A stretch of DNA of 44,919 nt from Saccoglossus kowalevskii (taxonomy: Eukaryota; Hemichordata; Enteropneusta; Harrimaniidae), in NCBI RefSeq assembly GCF_000003605.2, contig NW_003106599.1, forward strand, positions 234,121-279,039, in the 5' to 3' direction. Both the position numbers and the translations under genes were made by a program. Positions 1 to 11,298 of this stretch are shown piece after piece (within the stretch, counting starts at the first letter, position 1; each line of letters starts with the position of its first letter). Under the pieces are notes generated by a model. The model made no database searches, was not told where the DNA came from, and was given only the letters and a program-made list of their open reading frames with translations.

Positions 1-2721
1 ACTCCCCCGCTTTAAGATTCGATCTATAGAAAAAAACAAGGGCGCACTGATCCGGAATCGGCATATTGGCAGTGGATCTGTGAAGAGAAGGCCCTGTCTT
101 GATCGTGGATATGTGTATATCAATCATATTACTTGAGGGTTCATTCAATGATGGTGTGCTCAAACAGGGAAGTCAAATTCACGTGACCGTCACGTGACTT
201 GCCGACGCAGTCACGTGTTCGTGCGTAGTGCGTCAGATGTAAATATAAAAGACAGTTATGAAGATATAGCGTCTCTTGCACCTGCAGTTACATCGATAAA
301 TTGTCACGTGACACAATGAAGTCTCGTTGCCAGCAATCGGAAGTCGTCAGATAATAAATGAATTTAAAGGTATTATTGTAATTTCCGGGGTCAGAAAGGA
401 AAACATGGTTGCACGCCAAGGATATCTAAATTTCAAATACTAGTACGTTTAAAATTTACCAGTTGTTTTACCGAGACCGCTGCCGTATTTCACAATTTTT
501 AAATGTAAATGTGCTTGTTATGTTTCGGTTCAGTTCAGCCAGTTGTAAACCAGGGCGAAGTGCGGAGCCTTTACAGCGCCACGTGAGCATATGTCACATG
601 TTATATTTGTACTACTGTTTAATTGTAGAATATATTTGTTTACTACTATGTAAAAATAACTCTTCCTAATTCTACTGATCATTCACAATAGACGAACACA
701 CAAGCGGATCACGACAATAAGCAGATAACATCGAATGTGATACAAATATAGTATGTACGTAGCCATGTGAACCGGGTACCTTTGCCGTGTGTTTGTTACA
801 TTGTGTCGTTTTAATATTATTCTGTTTGCGTTGACGGAGTTCTGTGCCATCGGTTACAATAACGCTAACAATATCATTGGGCGTATTCCAGTCCGTTACC
901 AGTAGATACGGGGTTTACACACACACTAGTAATGCAGATTTAGCAGTTGTGTTCTATTACGATCTGCAATTTTATCAATTAAAAAAATAAGATCGTGTTA
1001 TTTTTATGATCATTCTAGTTGTCGTTAAATTGTAATTATATTATTAAATGTAAATTTCTGTGTTGTTTTTGTTGTTGCTGGCTTCCCACGTGGGTGACAA
1101 CTGACGGATTCTTGACATCACGGTGCTAAAACTAAGTTGACGGTCGGAAGACAAATTTGTGTTCAGCCCTTTAGATAATTATCGCAGAATTCCCATTGTA
1201 GTTTGTGCTGTGATTGTTTTCAATCTGCATCGCCGTCTTTACACAGCGATATTTTTAAAGCCCCCGACCTAGTAGGCACGCAGCGCGCGTTCCAGCCGGG
1301 ATAAACATGTTGTATATTTCACCCGCGTTGTATGTGTCACATGGGACTCACATCGAAGGACGACGTGGCGCGGTTACTGTGCCGATTTAATTAATCGGTT
1401 CCTACACGTACTTGATATTGTTCTCTGAGTCTCCTAGGATGGGCGGGGGGAGATACAGTCGTCCATCATGAAGCAAGAACAGTTAAATTTGTAAAGTGTT
1501 GTCAATAAAATGACCTGTTATTGTTTACTACTTCGTTACGCATTGGGATGAAGGTCGGTCAGTCAGTCCAGAGTCTCTCGTAGTAGTGTACATCGATGCA
1601 CACGCACACACAAACAGAACGGTGTTTGTAAAACCGGGCAATAATAAAACGAACGAAATACAGGCGTGTGTGTGTTGTGCTTATCTCTAATCTGGAAGAA
1701 TGGAGACAATGTCGGGTAGTCACGTGGTCATCGTAAATTAAACGGAACTGTCTGACTCTCCCTCTCTCTGTTAAATTGGTTATCCTTTCATTGTCCGATA
1801 AGCTATATTCTCAGTAAAATTAATAGAAATTAACCAGAGCTGTGAGTTCAAAAACAACAACATCCGTACGTTAGATATAAGCGTTTTTATAGAACGTTGG
1901 CGAAAAGTCAGCGATTTTTTTGCAATCGCAATTTGAATTTATTTGTTCAGGGTCACACACTCACGGGTCGGTATGCCGTTGAAAATACACATGGCACAAC
2001 AACTTTATCTGAGCGCAAAGAAACAATGATAATAATTTTGATGTAAAAATCCTAAAAAAATTGAATATCGGCACCAAAATTCAACCTTGTGACTATCTAG
2101 TGCTACTCGTAAGGTAGGACCGCCGACAATTTCAAAGACAGCTCCATTGAATATTGATGAAGTCTGAAAAATCAGACAAAAATAAAACGTAATCAACTTT
2201 ATTGTGCATGGCATCTTGGATTTTATGGTTTTTATTTGCACGGAGGTAATCTCGGCTACTTAGACGTGTTTAAAGTCTCGTTTTCTACCTCTATAAAATT
2301 ACCCATTTACGAGTCTAGAGAGATTTTTTACGCAACGACTACATGCAACTGTAGTAGCTCAATATTAAAGAACTGAGTAATTTGAAAAAAAAAATCGTGT
2401 ACTGTGGATTTATGATTTAGTTCATTGTAGAATGATTTAAATTGGTTGGTTCGTGTTGAGCAAAAACTAGTTGACATCCCGCCTTTTTCAATACGTGGTA
2501 AGCGAGCGAAGGAATCTAGGGTCAGTGCGCACGAAAGCGGTACTGGAACGGTGTCGATTTGCTCCATGAAATTCGCCCCATCGATCGTTTTAATACATTT
2601 TTTACTCGAATTACAAAGAAATCAACTATTTTACTACAGTATTTCTTTGTTTCTCGTATCAGCAATTAAACGGAACAGCGTGTGTGTGTTATTGACCTAT
2701 GGGTCATGTACACGTTCGCTG
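1..2721. other. Intergenic DNA upstream of Hox5
   Basis: No reading frame here looks like a gene; the longest are short, AT-rich and without recognisable motifs. The stretch should lie between Hox5 and the next more posterior Hox gene. It is notable for seven perfect CACGTG palindromes, starting at 180, 191, 212, 305, 580, 1087 and 1721, with an eighth at 2738 inside the core promoter. It is a plausible place for Hox5 cis-regulatory DNA. That role is inferred from position and motif density only. Confidence 0.6.
178..312. promoter_or_regulatory. Cluster of four CACGTG E-boxes
   Basis: Four perfect CACGTG palindromes lie at 180-185, 191-196, 212-217 and 305-310. Three sit in the wider context TCACGTGA, the preferred site of bHLH-ZIP factors of the USF/MITF/TFE family. 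Four in about 130 bp is dense for AT-rich DNA. The motifs are seen directly; that they form an enhancer is inference. Confidence 0.35.
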
Positions 2722-2807
2722 ATTGGTATATTTTGTTCACGTGACTGACCACCTATCCTTATTTGGCTTTTATAGCTTCTAGTGGGTGTGCTCAAGACTT
2801 CAGTGTA
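2722..2807 (+). promoter_or_regulatory. Hox5 core promoter
   Basis: Elements appear in canonical order and spacing. An inverted CCAAT box (ATTGG) is at 2722-2726, a CACGTG E-box at 2738-2743, a TATA-like TTTATAG at 2768-2774, and an initiator-like TTCAGTG with A at 2802. The TATA T (2771) to putative +1 A distance is 31 nt, as expected for TATA-driven initiation. Starting at 2802 would give an 83-nt 5' UTR before the Hox5 ATG. No upstream ATG competes within that leader. The start site is inferred, not measured. Confidence 0.5.
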
Positions 2808-2884
2808 ATACATCAACGGTACGACCATCATCATCGACATTGCAGTAATTCAGCAGCCACAAATCAAGCTAATAAAGAAGACAA

Positions 2885-5130
2885 ATGAGCTCGTATTTCG
2901 TAAATTCCTCGTTAACAAGCCGATATCAAAATGGCCAAGATTTCCAAGTACAGCACTACAATACGACAGGAAGATACAATCCGGCACCGGCAGCGGCAGC
3001 GGTGAACTACAACACCGGCTACCAATACTCAAATCATCATGACGCTAGCTACTATCCCAGCGATGCTACTACGGCGCTCCTGCAGCCCCAGCAGCCGACA
3101 ACAACAAATCGGCTCAGTCATACCCCGAGCTCGCACCCTTCATACTCCCTGACTGGGAACTTGGAAAACGTCACAATGTCGGCGAATAGCACGTCGTCAC
3201 CCTCTCCAAACTCCGACAGCAGTCTTTGCAGTGGAGTACACGGGAAGGAAAAAATCGGCACTGGCAGCACTCAGGATGGGGTTTACCCATGGATGCGTCG
3301 CATGCATATGAGCTCAGGTAAAAAAAAAATCTTTTTTTACAGTTACTAAAACTTGCTTTGGCATTGAGATCTTTATTGTACAATATGATCGTTTCATAAC
3401 ACCGTTACGTTACGACGGATAGTTGAAGTGCTGTGCAAACAGGGTATGTAGATTCCGAGTTAAAGATTACCACTCTGTCATTCACATGGCTATGTGCACT
3501 GCTCTTCAAAACGTCACCACGGATGGGCGAAAAGACAAATTATCCCGCCTGTCAAACTTACGCCAGACATACAATCCGTTTTTGGAGCAGAATAACTGCA
3601 AATACTATTCTTAATAATTATTGTCCAAAATAATTCCGTATAAACTAGGCTGAAAATTTTCCCGCGCAAACTGGATGACGAGAGGCGAAAGTTACGTTAT
3701 TACTACCGTGGGAGTTTTGTTAGCACATTAAGTTAATCATATGGTCATTCCGACTCCCTTCCATAGATTTATTATTTTGGAAGATTTATTTCAGCCGGCA
3801 ATGTTGCAACACAACACGTGGAACTCTTGCCAGTGTCGTTCTTGTCAAAATAATACATATTTTCATGGTTAGAACGAACGGAAAATTTCCTTCGCCAGTT
3901 TGTATCATCCTTCAATGGAAGACACCCGCCAGCGGTCATTTTCAACTTTAAAATTTGGTCAGCTTTGTTAGTATTTTTTTTAGTTTATCCGAAACGCAGA
4001 CGATAACAAAAGTACCATAAATGTTTAAAATATATTATAAATAAAGTGTTTGTTTTTGTTTGTTTGTAAATCATTCCGCCACTTATTATTTTCAACTCCT
4101 TTTTAATCAACCTAATTCACGGCAGACGGTTAATTGTCTTGCTTTATATCGTCTGCCGTAGGACGCTGATTCTAAGTTGGATGTTGTTAATGCACGACAA
4201 TCCGGTAACATCTCTTGCCTGGCAATTGTACACACAAATGATAACGGGGTGATAGATGGGCGATGTAGACGTATGCTAACATACACGTATTAACGATGCC
4301 GTATGTCTGCTACTTTGTTTCATTTTTGAACAGGACATGTACAATTTGATATTATTCGCTATTAAAAACAACACACAGTTGGTCGTCCGTTATGCATATA
4401 CCATTTTAAAATAGGAAGGCTTCAATGTACAGAGAATAACGACATTGTCTACGAAGATAATTGTATCTGGATATTGTAGTGTCATGATATCATGATGGAG
4501 TTCTGTTTTTAACAGAATATTTATTGTTGTCACTGAACTGTTTAATTATATATCCGACCAGTTGTGAAAACTAAGAAAGAAAACGCCTGTCTCTTTCGTA
4601 AATCATTTGCGTTCACGACGAGTAATGTTTTGTTTGCAGAAAAAAATAACATGTTTGCCGTTAATAAAACAGTCCATCATTCATATTAATTCTAAAAATA
4701 AGAGTCGTTTTCAGTATGTTTCAAATAATTACACTGACGTGTTCCAACATGGAGCCACAACGCGCCCATGCACAAAAGAATATGGCGTTTTTATTGACTT
4801 GTGTTTTGGTTCTGTCTTTTTTCACACACAGGTACGAATGGTATGGAGGCGAAGCGCAGTAGAACGGCATATACACGGTACCAGACGCTGGAGCTGGAGA
4901 AGGAATTCCATTTCAATCGCTACTTAACTCGACGTCGACGAATCGAGATCGCACACGCGCTAGGGTTGAGCGAACGACAGATCAAAATTTGGTTCCAGAA
5001 CCGACGAATGAAGTGGAAAAAGGAGCACAATGTAAAAAGCATATCACAAATCATGAACCCCGATACAAAGGACAATTCGTGCGAGACCGGTGGACTGTCA
5101 GCGACAGGGTCAGTAAGTCCAACCAACTGA
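2885..5130 (+). CDS. Hox5: Hox5 homeodomain transcription factor (two exons: 2885-3317 and 4832-5130)
   Basis: This gene encodes an Antp-class Hox protein of the Hox5/Scr group, a nuclear DNA-binding regulator of anterior-posterior identity. Splicing 3317 to 4832 gives 732 nt, or 243 residues. The N-terminus starts MSSYFVNS, the conserved amino-terminal motif of central Hox proteins, which supports this ATG. A low-complexity Ala/Pro/Ser/Thr/Tyr region follows. The PBC/Exd-binding hexapeptide core YPWM is at residues 134-137. A short linker ([14 protein letters not shown]) leads to a 60-residue homeodomain at about 151-210 containing [15 protein letters not shown] and helix-3 [25 protein letters not shown] and [24 protein letters not shown] are typical of Hox5. 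The C-terminal tail is only 33 residues and ends SVSPTN. No frameshift or missing key residue is seen. Hox4 and Hox6-8 are the alternatives; TAYTRYQ with mir-10 downstream favours Hox5. Confidence 0.97.
3318..4831 (+). other. Hox5 intron (1514 bp, phase 1)
   Basis: The donor is CAG|GTAAAA at 3317/3318 and the acceptor is a pyrimidine-rich tract ending TTCACACACAG at 4831. The junction splits a glycine codon (G|GT) and restores the frame from the YPWM linker into [10 protein letters not shown]. An intron between hexapeptide and homeodomain is the classical Hox position. The stretch is AT-rich, has one CACGTG at 3815-3820, and shows no nested gene or recognisable RNA. Confidence 0.93.
4849..5028 (+). 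other. Homeobox (60-codon homeodomain) of Hox5
   Basis: The 60 codons run from AKRSRTAY to RMKWKKEH. The DNA-contacting helix-3 residues (I47, Q50, N51, R53 in homeodomain numbering) are intact in [13 protein letters not shown]. Helix 2 reads [10 protein letters not shown]. The stretch LGLSERQ has Gly where vertebrate and fly Hox5/Scr have Cys, which argues for a non-vertebrate, non-insect source. Confidence 0.95.
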
Positions 5131-5515
5131 CCAAAAGCAACACCAACGAAAACAACATCAACATAGAGACTGTAGTGGATATGACGTCATTCATGGCTTC
5201 AAGTCCCAAGTTTGTTGTTCATCCGGGGTCACGTGTTCTGCCGCAGCTTGGCCCGAGCTTTTGAAGCCAGTGGTAACCACCTTAAAAAATACAAGAGGCT
5301 GACTAGTTCTGTACATATATTATCCCCGAAGTTGTTAGTTTTTCTTTATATATTCTTAACTTTGATTTTTTTTATTTATTTTTGAATACGTGTTTGTTTA
5401 TAGTTTGGTTGACTCAATGAGCAGCGCTATATGTGTTATTGTGCGTGTTTCTACAAAAACACACACACACGTAAAATACAAAAAAAAAAAAAAAAAAACA
5501 TCTCGAGCTTGAGTT
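5131..5515 (+). other. Proximal 3' UTR candidate of Hox5
   Basis: This begins immediately after the TGA at 5128-5130. I find no AATAAA in the first 2 kb downstream. The first that I see is near 7517, with an ATTAAA near 6415, so the UTR may be long or use a variant signal. A short (AC)n run followed by a near-pure A tract (about 5459-5499) could be a genomic simple repeat. A CRE-like ATGACGTCAT lies at about 5181-5190. Confidence 0.4.
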
Positions 5516-8500
5516 GCACCGTAACTACATATTCAAACATGTGTTTCAAGCTAGATTACTGCTGCTGGTTTTAAAGTCTAATTCTATCAATTACTCGGTG
5601 AAATTCAATGCTTATAATATAGCCAGAAACACGTGATTTGGACGTGTTTTGGAAGCATATCAAATCTCACTTATTTGAGACTACTTACATATATGTATCG
5701 TACAGCCAACGTTTACCAGGCTTGGTTGACATATATCCCGCGAGTCAAACAATAAGCTCCACAAAGCGTTCCAACAAATTAATGGTAACACCTTACCATC
5801 AGCCGCCGCGCTGCCCCGGGCGTTGGCGAACACACGGACGCTCGTTCACTGTTTTACATACACGCATGCCTCCGACAGCTACATCTTCCACGTCTCGCTA
5901 TACCTTGGGAAAACTGGGTAGTATGTCATTTATGTAATTGTTGGTCGTAATCCTCAAAGAGGGGCTATAAAGTTTATATAGAGCCTATTTATTGGTGTGT
6001 GCTATTTTGCCGTTAAATGTTGTAACAGACGCCCTCAACTTGAGTCAAATTTAGGGCGCCTAGCGATATGAATAGAAGTACAGACTACCCATATTTATAT
6101 TTAACAAGATATAATTTTGTGAGTATGTCTGTCTGAATCTGATATTCCTCTGTCAGATATCACAAATTAATTTTTTGGGGTACATTTGAAATATTTAAAT
6201 CCGTCTATGGTTCACTTTATAGTATTTTCACATTATAATTCTTCTTTTTTTAAAACGCAGACTTGAAAAAATTATAATCATAGAAAAAAGAAATAACTGT
6301 GATGTCACATTTCATCCATGTTTTGTGTATACATAATATGTTGGTGATTATTATCATCATTTTTTGTGTTTTTAGTCTTATTTTGTCTATGTACATTTTT
6401 TTACGTTGGAAAGTATTAAACTCTGTATTGTTCAAACACATTCATTTTATTCTAGGACAATTGTATGACCTACATGAGTTGCGTTTTGTTGCCAATATCC
6501 CAAATTCAAATCGCCATATATAGCCAAAATGAGCTTTACGGTATCAAATGAAGACAGAATAATATGCTAGGATGTTTGTATTTAATTATTTGGTAGGTAA
6601 TGGTTTCATGAATAACAAAATGTAAATAATGCCCTTTTTTAATCCATTTGGAAAATTCTAAACATAGAATACCGATAACTTGGAGGAGCGGAGTGTGTAA
6701 TGATTCTAAACAAAAATATTGTAAGGCGACGTCGAAGGAACAGACTGCTATGGAGGAGCCCCATTTTAGGTTTTGGTGTGATCTGAGAAAGCATGCGAAG
6801 CAAAGCGGCGATGTTGCAATGATACCACTGTATAGTGGGCGTTTAGTAAGCGTAGTTTCCCGAAGATTTAGGCCGCCAGCCCCCCCAAGCCTCTTCTTTG
6901 TACTGTACACAAATTTGTCTACGTTTGAGTCTACCATAGTCTCCCGTCAATGTATAAGCGCTTATGTTACTAGTATGTTATGTGGATGGAACAAAGACGC
7001 AGGCCATTCCAACGACCAACTAGGTCTACAAAAATTGGGGATCGTGATCGGTATAATTTAAGGCAATTATGAAACTCGAGCTGTAACACATACCGGAATT
7101 TGATAATTACTCCGTCTGTTACATATAAAGTACATACACGTACGGCTACAAACAATATCAAATATCGCTATTTCTCGGGTCCCTAACTATATTTTCTAAC
7201 GAATCTTATTTTCAAGTTGTTGAAATCGACAACAAAAATGATGAGTAATCGTGGGGGGAGTGGAGATGATTTCTGGCGACACCTCGGAGAGATTTCCGTC
7301 TCGTCGTTATGAAAACAAATGGAACGTGACCCCAGAATGCCTGCCCGAACACATCGGCGCTACAGGAAATATGAATGAGTGTAATTCATTTGCATCTTTG
7401 TTGCTTTGACCCTGTATGATAGCGTAGAACACACACCGAGTGGCAGGACAGTGACGTGATTTCCCGACAGACTAAGAGGGGCTAACAAATGTTATGAATT
7501 GAAAAATAATAATCTCAATAAACTGCGATATTATTGTTCTCTGCGTCGCGCGTGTTTGTTTTGTTCAAGTTGACGAACCCTGCTTATCGTCGCGTGGAAT
7601 CTTTATATAGGTGATACATTGTAACAAACTGACAATGACATTGAGATTCTAAGCGCGAACACACAGTAAAATTCACCCCTGCAAATACGAGTAAACAATG
7701 ACACAAACGTGTCGTAATTCGACAGTATGGTTCAATTTCTATGTTGCTCGAGCAGAAAGACGCCTCATTTGCATAAACGACATTAGCATATTGTATGACC
7801 TGCCTACCTAAGGAATTGCACTGTACTGTCTGAATATCGCATTTTTTGTGGTTAGAATTTATTGTTCACCGACTTCATGTACTCACTTCATGTCTTGAAG
7901 ATGACCCTGGTTTTCGGTTGAATTTCTGAAATTAGTCAGAGCAGAAATTGAATTGTCGCATATTCCCAACAAAATTTATCTCCAAAACGGATACGTAGAT
8001 TCTGACAAGCTCGGTTTATTGAAGCATGAACGATGTAATTGTTAAAATAAATAAAATATCCCGATTTGGGGTAAATTTCCTGGACCAGACATAGTCAACT
8101 CGGCTAGTATGCCACCGGGGTCAGCTGGCAGTGGCAGGGTAATTTACATATCAGGTTTGTTATTGAATTAGGATCGGACTTTGTTTTCAACGGCAATTAA
8201 CGATGGAAAAAAGGACGAACTTGTCAAAACAAATTCTGCTACTAAAATACGACTTTGGTTTGACAGCAGCCTTATTAGTTTGTTGAATAATTTATGGAAC
8301 AACATGCAGTTGGATGAGCAAGGTCACGGCGATGGGAAAGCAACAAATGTGAACAGGTCGTAAAATGTACATTACCGATCGGCCCCGCTCGACATCAAAG
8401 TTGCCGGCGGGGTGTCACAGATGTCGAGTCGAATCCTGGATGGAAAAATGCTACGTCCCTTTGTTAGTGCCCCATACAAGCTGAGGTCCACAGTGTTGTG

Positions 8501-10365
8501 ATAAAAACCATCCGTAAAGTTTAAAATTGAAGAATGCGGGATTTAAGATTTATGGGTCACGTGGTAATATGAAATCGTCGTTTTCTTACATTTTTAAATT
8601 AAAGAAATAATCATAATAACATTATTTTATACTGTGTATGTGTGCGCATTGTATTGTAATCTATAGTACAGAATATTCCAGTCATTTCTAAATTGCAGAA
8701 TATTTTCAATCATATCAAAAATCAAAATTAATGAGAACAGTTAAGATTGTCAAACAACAGAGTACAATTATAGAAGGAGAAATTCATTCCAAAATGAACA
8801 GAAACTCATTCAAAAATATCACGTGAACCTTTGTATTAATCGTAACAGGCGAAGTGTAGTTTGATTGAACACCTTTTTGGTTTGAGTATTATAAAGTTGA
8901 TGTATTACTACCCCAGCTGTGGGCAACGGAGCTGGTAGCCATGTTGCTTAGCTGACTGGCTGGCTGACGAGTTCATAGTACGCACACACACAGAATATCG
9001 AGTAGCCGTCGCGATATTAAGCGTTTAATTTGCAGTTTTTTGCTGCTGACACCGCTAACATGTGAAAACACACGTAAACAGATTGACAGGGAAAGGAAAG
9101 TTTTCCAAAATTTCGAATTTTCGATTCACGGAGGAAGCGGGAACTCGGATGCAGGAGACGGAAGGATTCTGCAGAGGTTGGTGTTCCCGGCAATGAATAT
9201 TTCATAATATTTTTCCGTTTAATACAAATCATAGTTGACGTGTCAACGGTGTATGTAACAGGAGCTCCGGATTTGTCGTTATTTGAGACACTGATTCCGA
9301 CAAGTTAACCCGACGGGTTGCCATGCCTGCTTCTTGTAATCTGTGAAACGTTGAGATTCAAACATCCTATCTATCCACACATGGTAATGTTGAAGAGACA
9401 GTATTTCTGCTTTTAAAAAAGAATCACTGATAAAACAACCAGTTATTAAAAATGAGAACAGCTTTTCCGCTTCTTTGATGATCGTTGCAGTTATTGAATC
9501 CTCTGTTCAACGCAGATATCCAAAATAAGCAAGTCTGTCTTTTTCCCCAGCCATACGTCGGGGATAATTAATTATTAACGGTCTCTAAAAGTACTGGTAC
9601 AAGTACGTGGGATGTAGATGTATATTTCAGTTTTGATAGACACGGTCAAAACTTCATGTTTATTCAGTCGGTAATTTCAACCGTCAGCCACGTCGTCAAA
9701 AGGCGGGAAGTTCATCTTCTCATGAAGATTGCTTAAATATTACCTCATTATGATATTTGTGTAGAAATTCACGCATAATTCCAGTATTTTGATTTAATAC
9801 TGCGTCAATAACAAGGAATGTCAATCTGTATTGAAAAAAATTAAAAAAAACAACAACATAAAATTCAAAAGCACGAAAGAGAAGAACAAAAAACGCAGAC
9901 CAACTCGTACTGTTTGGTTTAACTGTTGTTCCCAAAATGACAGCGGTGTCTGTTTGCTCCGACAATATCATGTATTGCATGAATTATCGATAAGTCACCT
10001 CACAAAGTTTTGAACTGTGCGTAAATTGAAGAACGTCAGACCTCAGGTCAGGCTTACTACTAACTAAAATACTGCGCACAGTTACCGACAATTTTTTTTT
10101 GGCGCCAATTGTCCGCAATCGCAGGACTCACTTTTTTTATAGATTTCGGGGAACTTTCTATATTCCAGACACTCTGATGGTTAGTAAATTTGCAAACTCT
10201 TAGCAAATGAAGCTAAGACTAACCACTCCTTCGAAATACGGAATTTACTCGTATATTTTCAAAAATATAGAGATATTTTGTTTGGAGATGATGGACTCGG
10301 AGTTTACGGGCATGTATTTCTTTGTTATGAGTGACGGGGTTATAAGCGTGGTTTAACATTCGAAG
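5516..10365. other. Intergenic DNA, no gene recognised
   Basis: There are only short AT-rich reading frames with no domain signature; the longest, about 137 codons near 6.7-7.0 kb, has no recognisable motif. POU octamer-like ATTTGCAT occurs at 7388-7395 and 7767-7774. CACGTG occurs at 5630, 8558 and 8820. I see no repeats or RNA genes. Confidence 0.6.
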
Positions 10366-10860
10366 ATGTTAGGAATTTTCACTGATTCAGTGGAAAACAG
10401 GGAATTTGATGTGAATGTCGGGTTCATGGATAAATCGGATACATACATTGTCGACACGATATCACCAGACAAGTACAAGAAAGACAAGAAAGAAAATACC
10501 CATGATGCATCATGTCGCATCACTGAACCTCATACAGTAACCAGGTTCTTCAATTTTTGATTTCCGGTCCTGCTGATGACAGAGATTTCGGACCTTCACA
10601 ACCACCGTGAAATGGACATCCATTCAATGGAAAGCCTCCGGAGACATTATTCGGGCCGAACACGAGAATGGAATTCGATTTATTCGTTTTATCGCGTGCT
10701 CAAGAAGGCGTGTAGGAAATTCAATTACATCGCAGACAAAACATGGTTACCCGGCATGCATGTAGACTGGAGCAAAGTACGGGCCGACACTTTTCCGAAT
10801 TTCGTTCAAAACCCAGCCAACTGGAGACAAAACGACGTTTCTAGTCTGTCTACTGAGTGA
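10366..10860 (+). other. Weak reading frame interrupted by one in-frame TGA
   Basis: One frame runs from an ATG at 10366 to a stop at 10858-10860 with a single interruption, TGA at 10558-10560. The two halves encode 64 and about 99 residues. The second half is fairly GC-rich for the region and contains the protein-like stretches REWNSIYSFYRVLKKACRKF and DWSKVRADTFPNFVQNPANW. I recognise no family. It could be a decayed gene or exon, but runs this long are expected by chance in 45 kb. An in-frame TAA lies 12 nt upstream of the ATG. Confidence 0.12.
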
Positions 10861-11270
10861 GCAACCGTCAAGGCCAGATACTACATAAAACACATTCTTT
10901 TAATCAACCTAGAAATTGTTATCGATCCAACGAGATAACAGAATCATCCTCTCAATAAATAACTGTGCATATGTTTAAATGTCACGTGTTACATCCATGG
11001 TTATTGCCGATGATCCATACTTTCGATTTCTAACAATTTTCTTCTAAATTAGATCAAAAATGATAATCCCTCGATAATCCAGCCTAGGATAAGCCCACTC
11101 CGTCATGCATGTGGGAAGATCGTATATCATAAACGGAAGAAAATGTCTACTTTGCGTATTTTGTTCTCAAACACAAGCATATTTTGAGTTGAAATTGAGA
11201 ACATTTCGTACATATGTGTGTATTTCATGTATTTTTGTCTTCATGGTGGCGCCCTGCCCTCAGATGTATT
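10861..11270. other. Intergenic DNA, nothing recognised
   Basis: AT-rich sequence with one CACGTG at 10983-10988. No gene, RNA or repeat is visible. Confidence 0.5.
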
Positions 11271-11298
11271 CAATATGGCGGCGCTCGCCGCGGTGAGT
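11271..11298 (+). promoter_or_regulatory. YY1/TISU-like element followed by a perfect splice donor
   Basis: The sequence CAATATGGCGGCGC at 11271-11284 resembles the YY1 motif and the TISU element (consensus near SAASATGGCGGC). TISU combines promoter and translation start in genes with very short 5' UTRs. The ATG at 11275 opens MAALAA, and the 18-nt frame runs straight into a consensus donor GTGAGT at 11293-11298. This would make a minimal first coding exon. No downstream exon is recognised, so it remains a candidate. Confidence 0.25.

Noticed and set aside
6648..7061. Longest unassigned plus-strand frame (about 137 codons)
   Set aside because: AT-biased translation without any domain, start context or splice support. 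Frames of this length are expected by chance in 45 kb.
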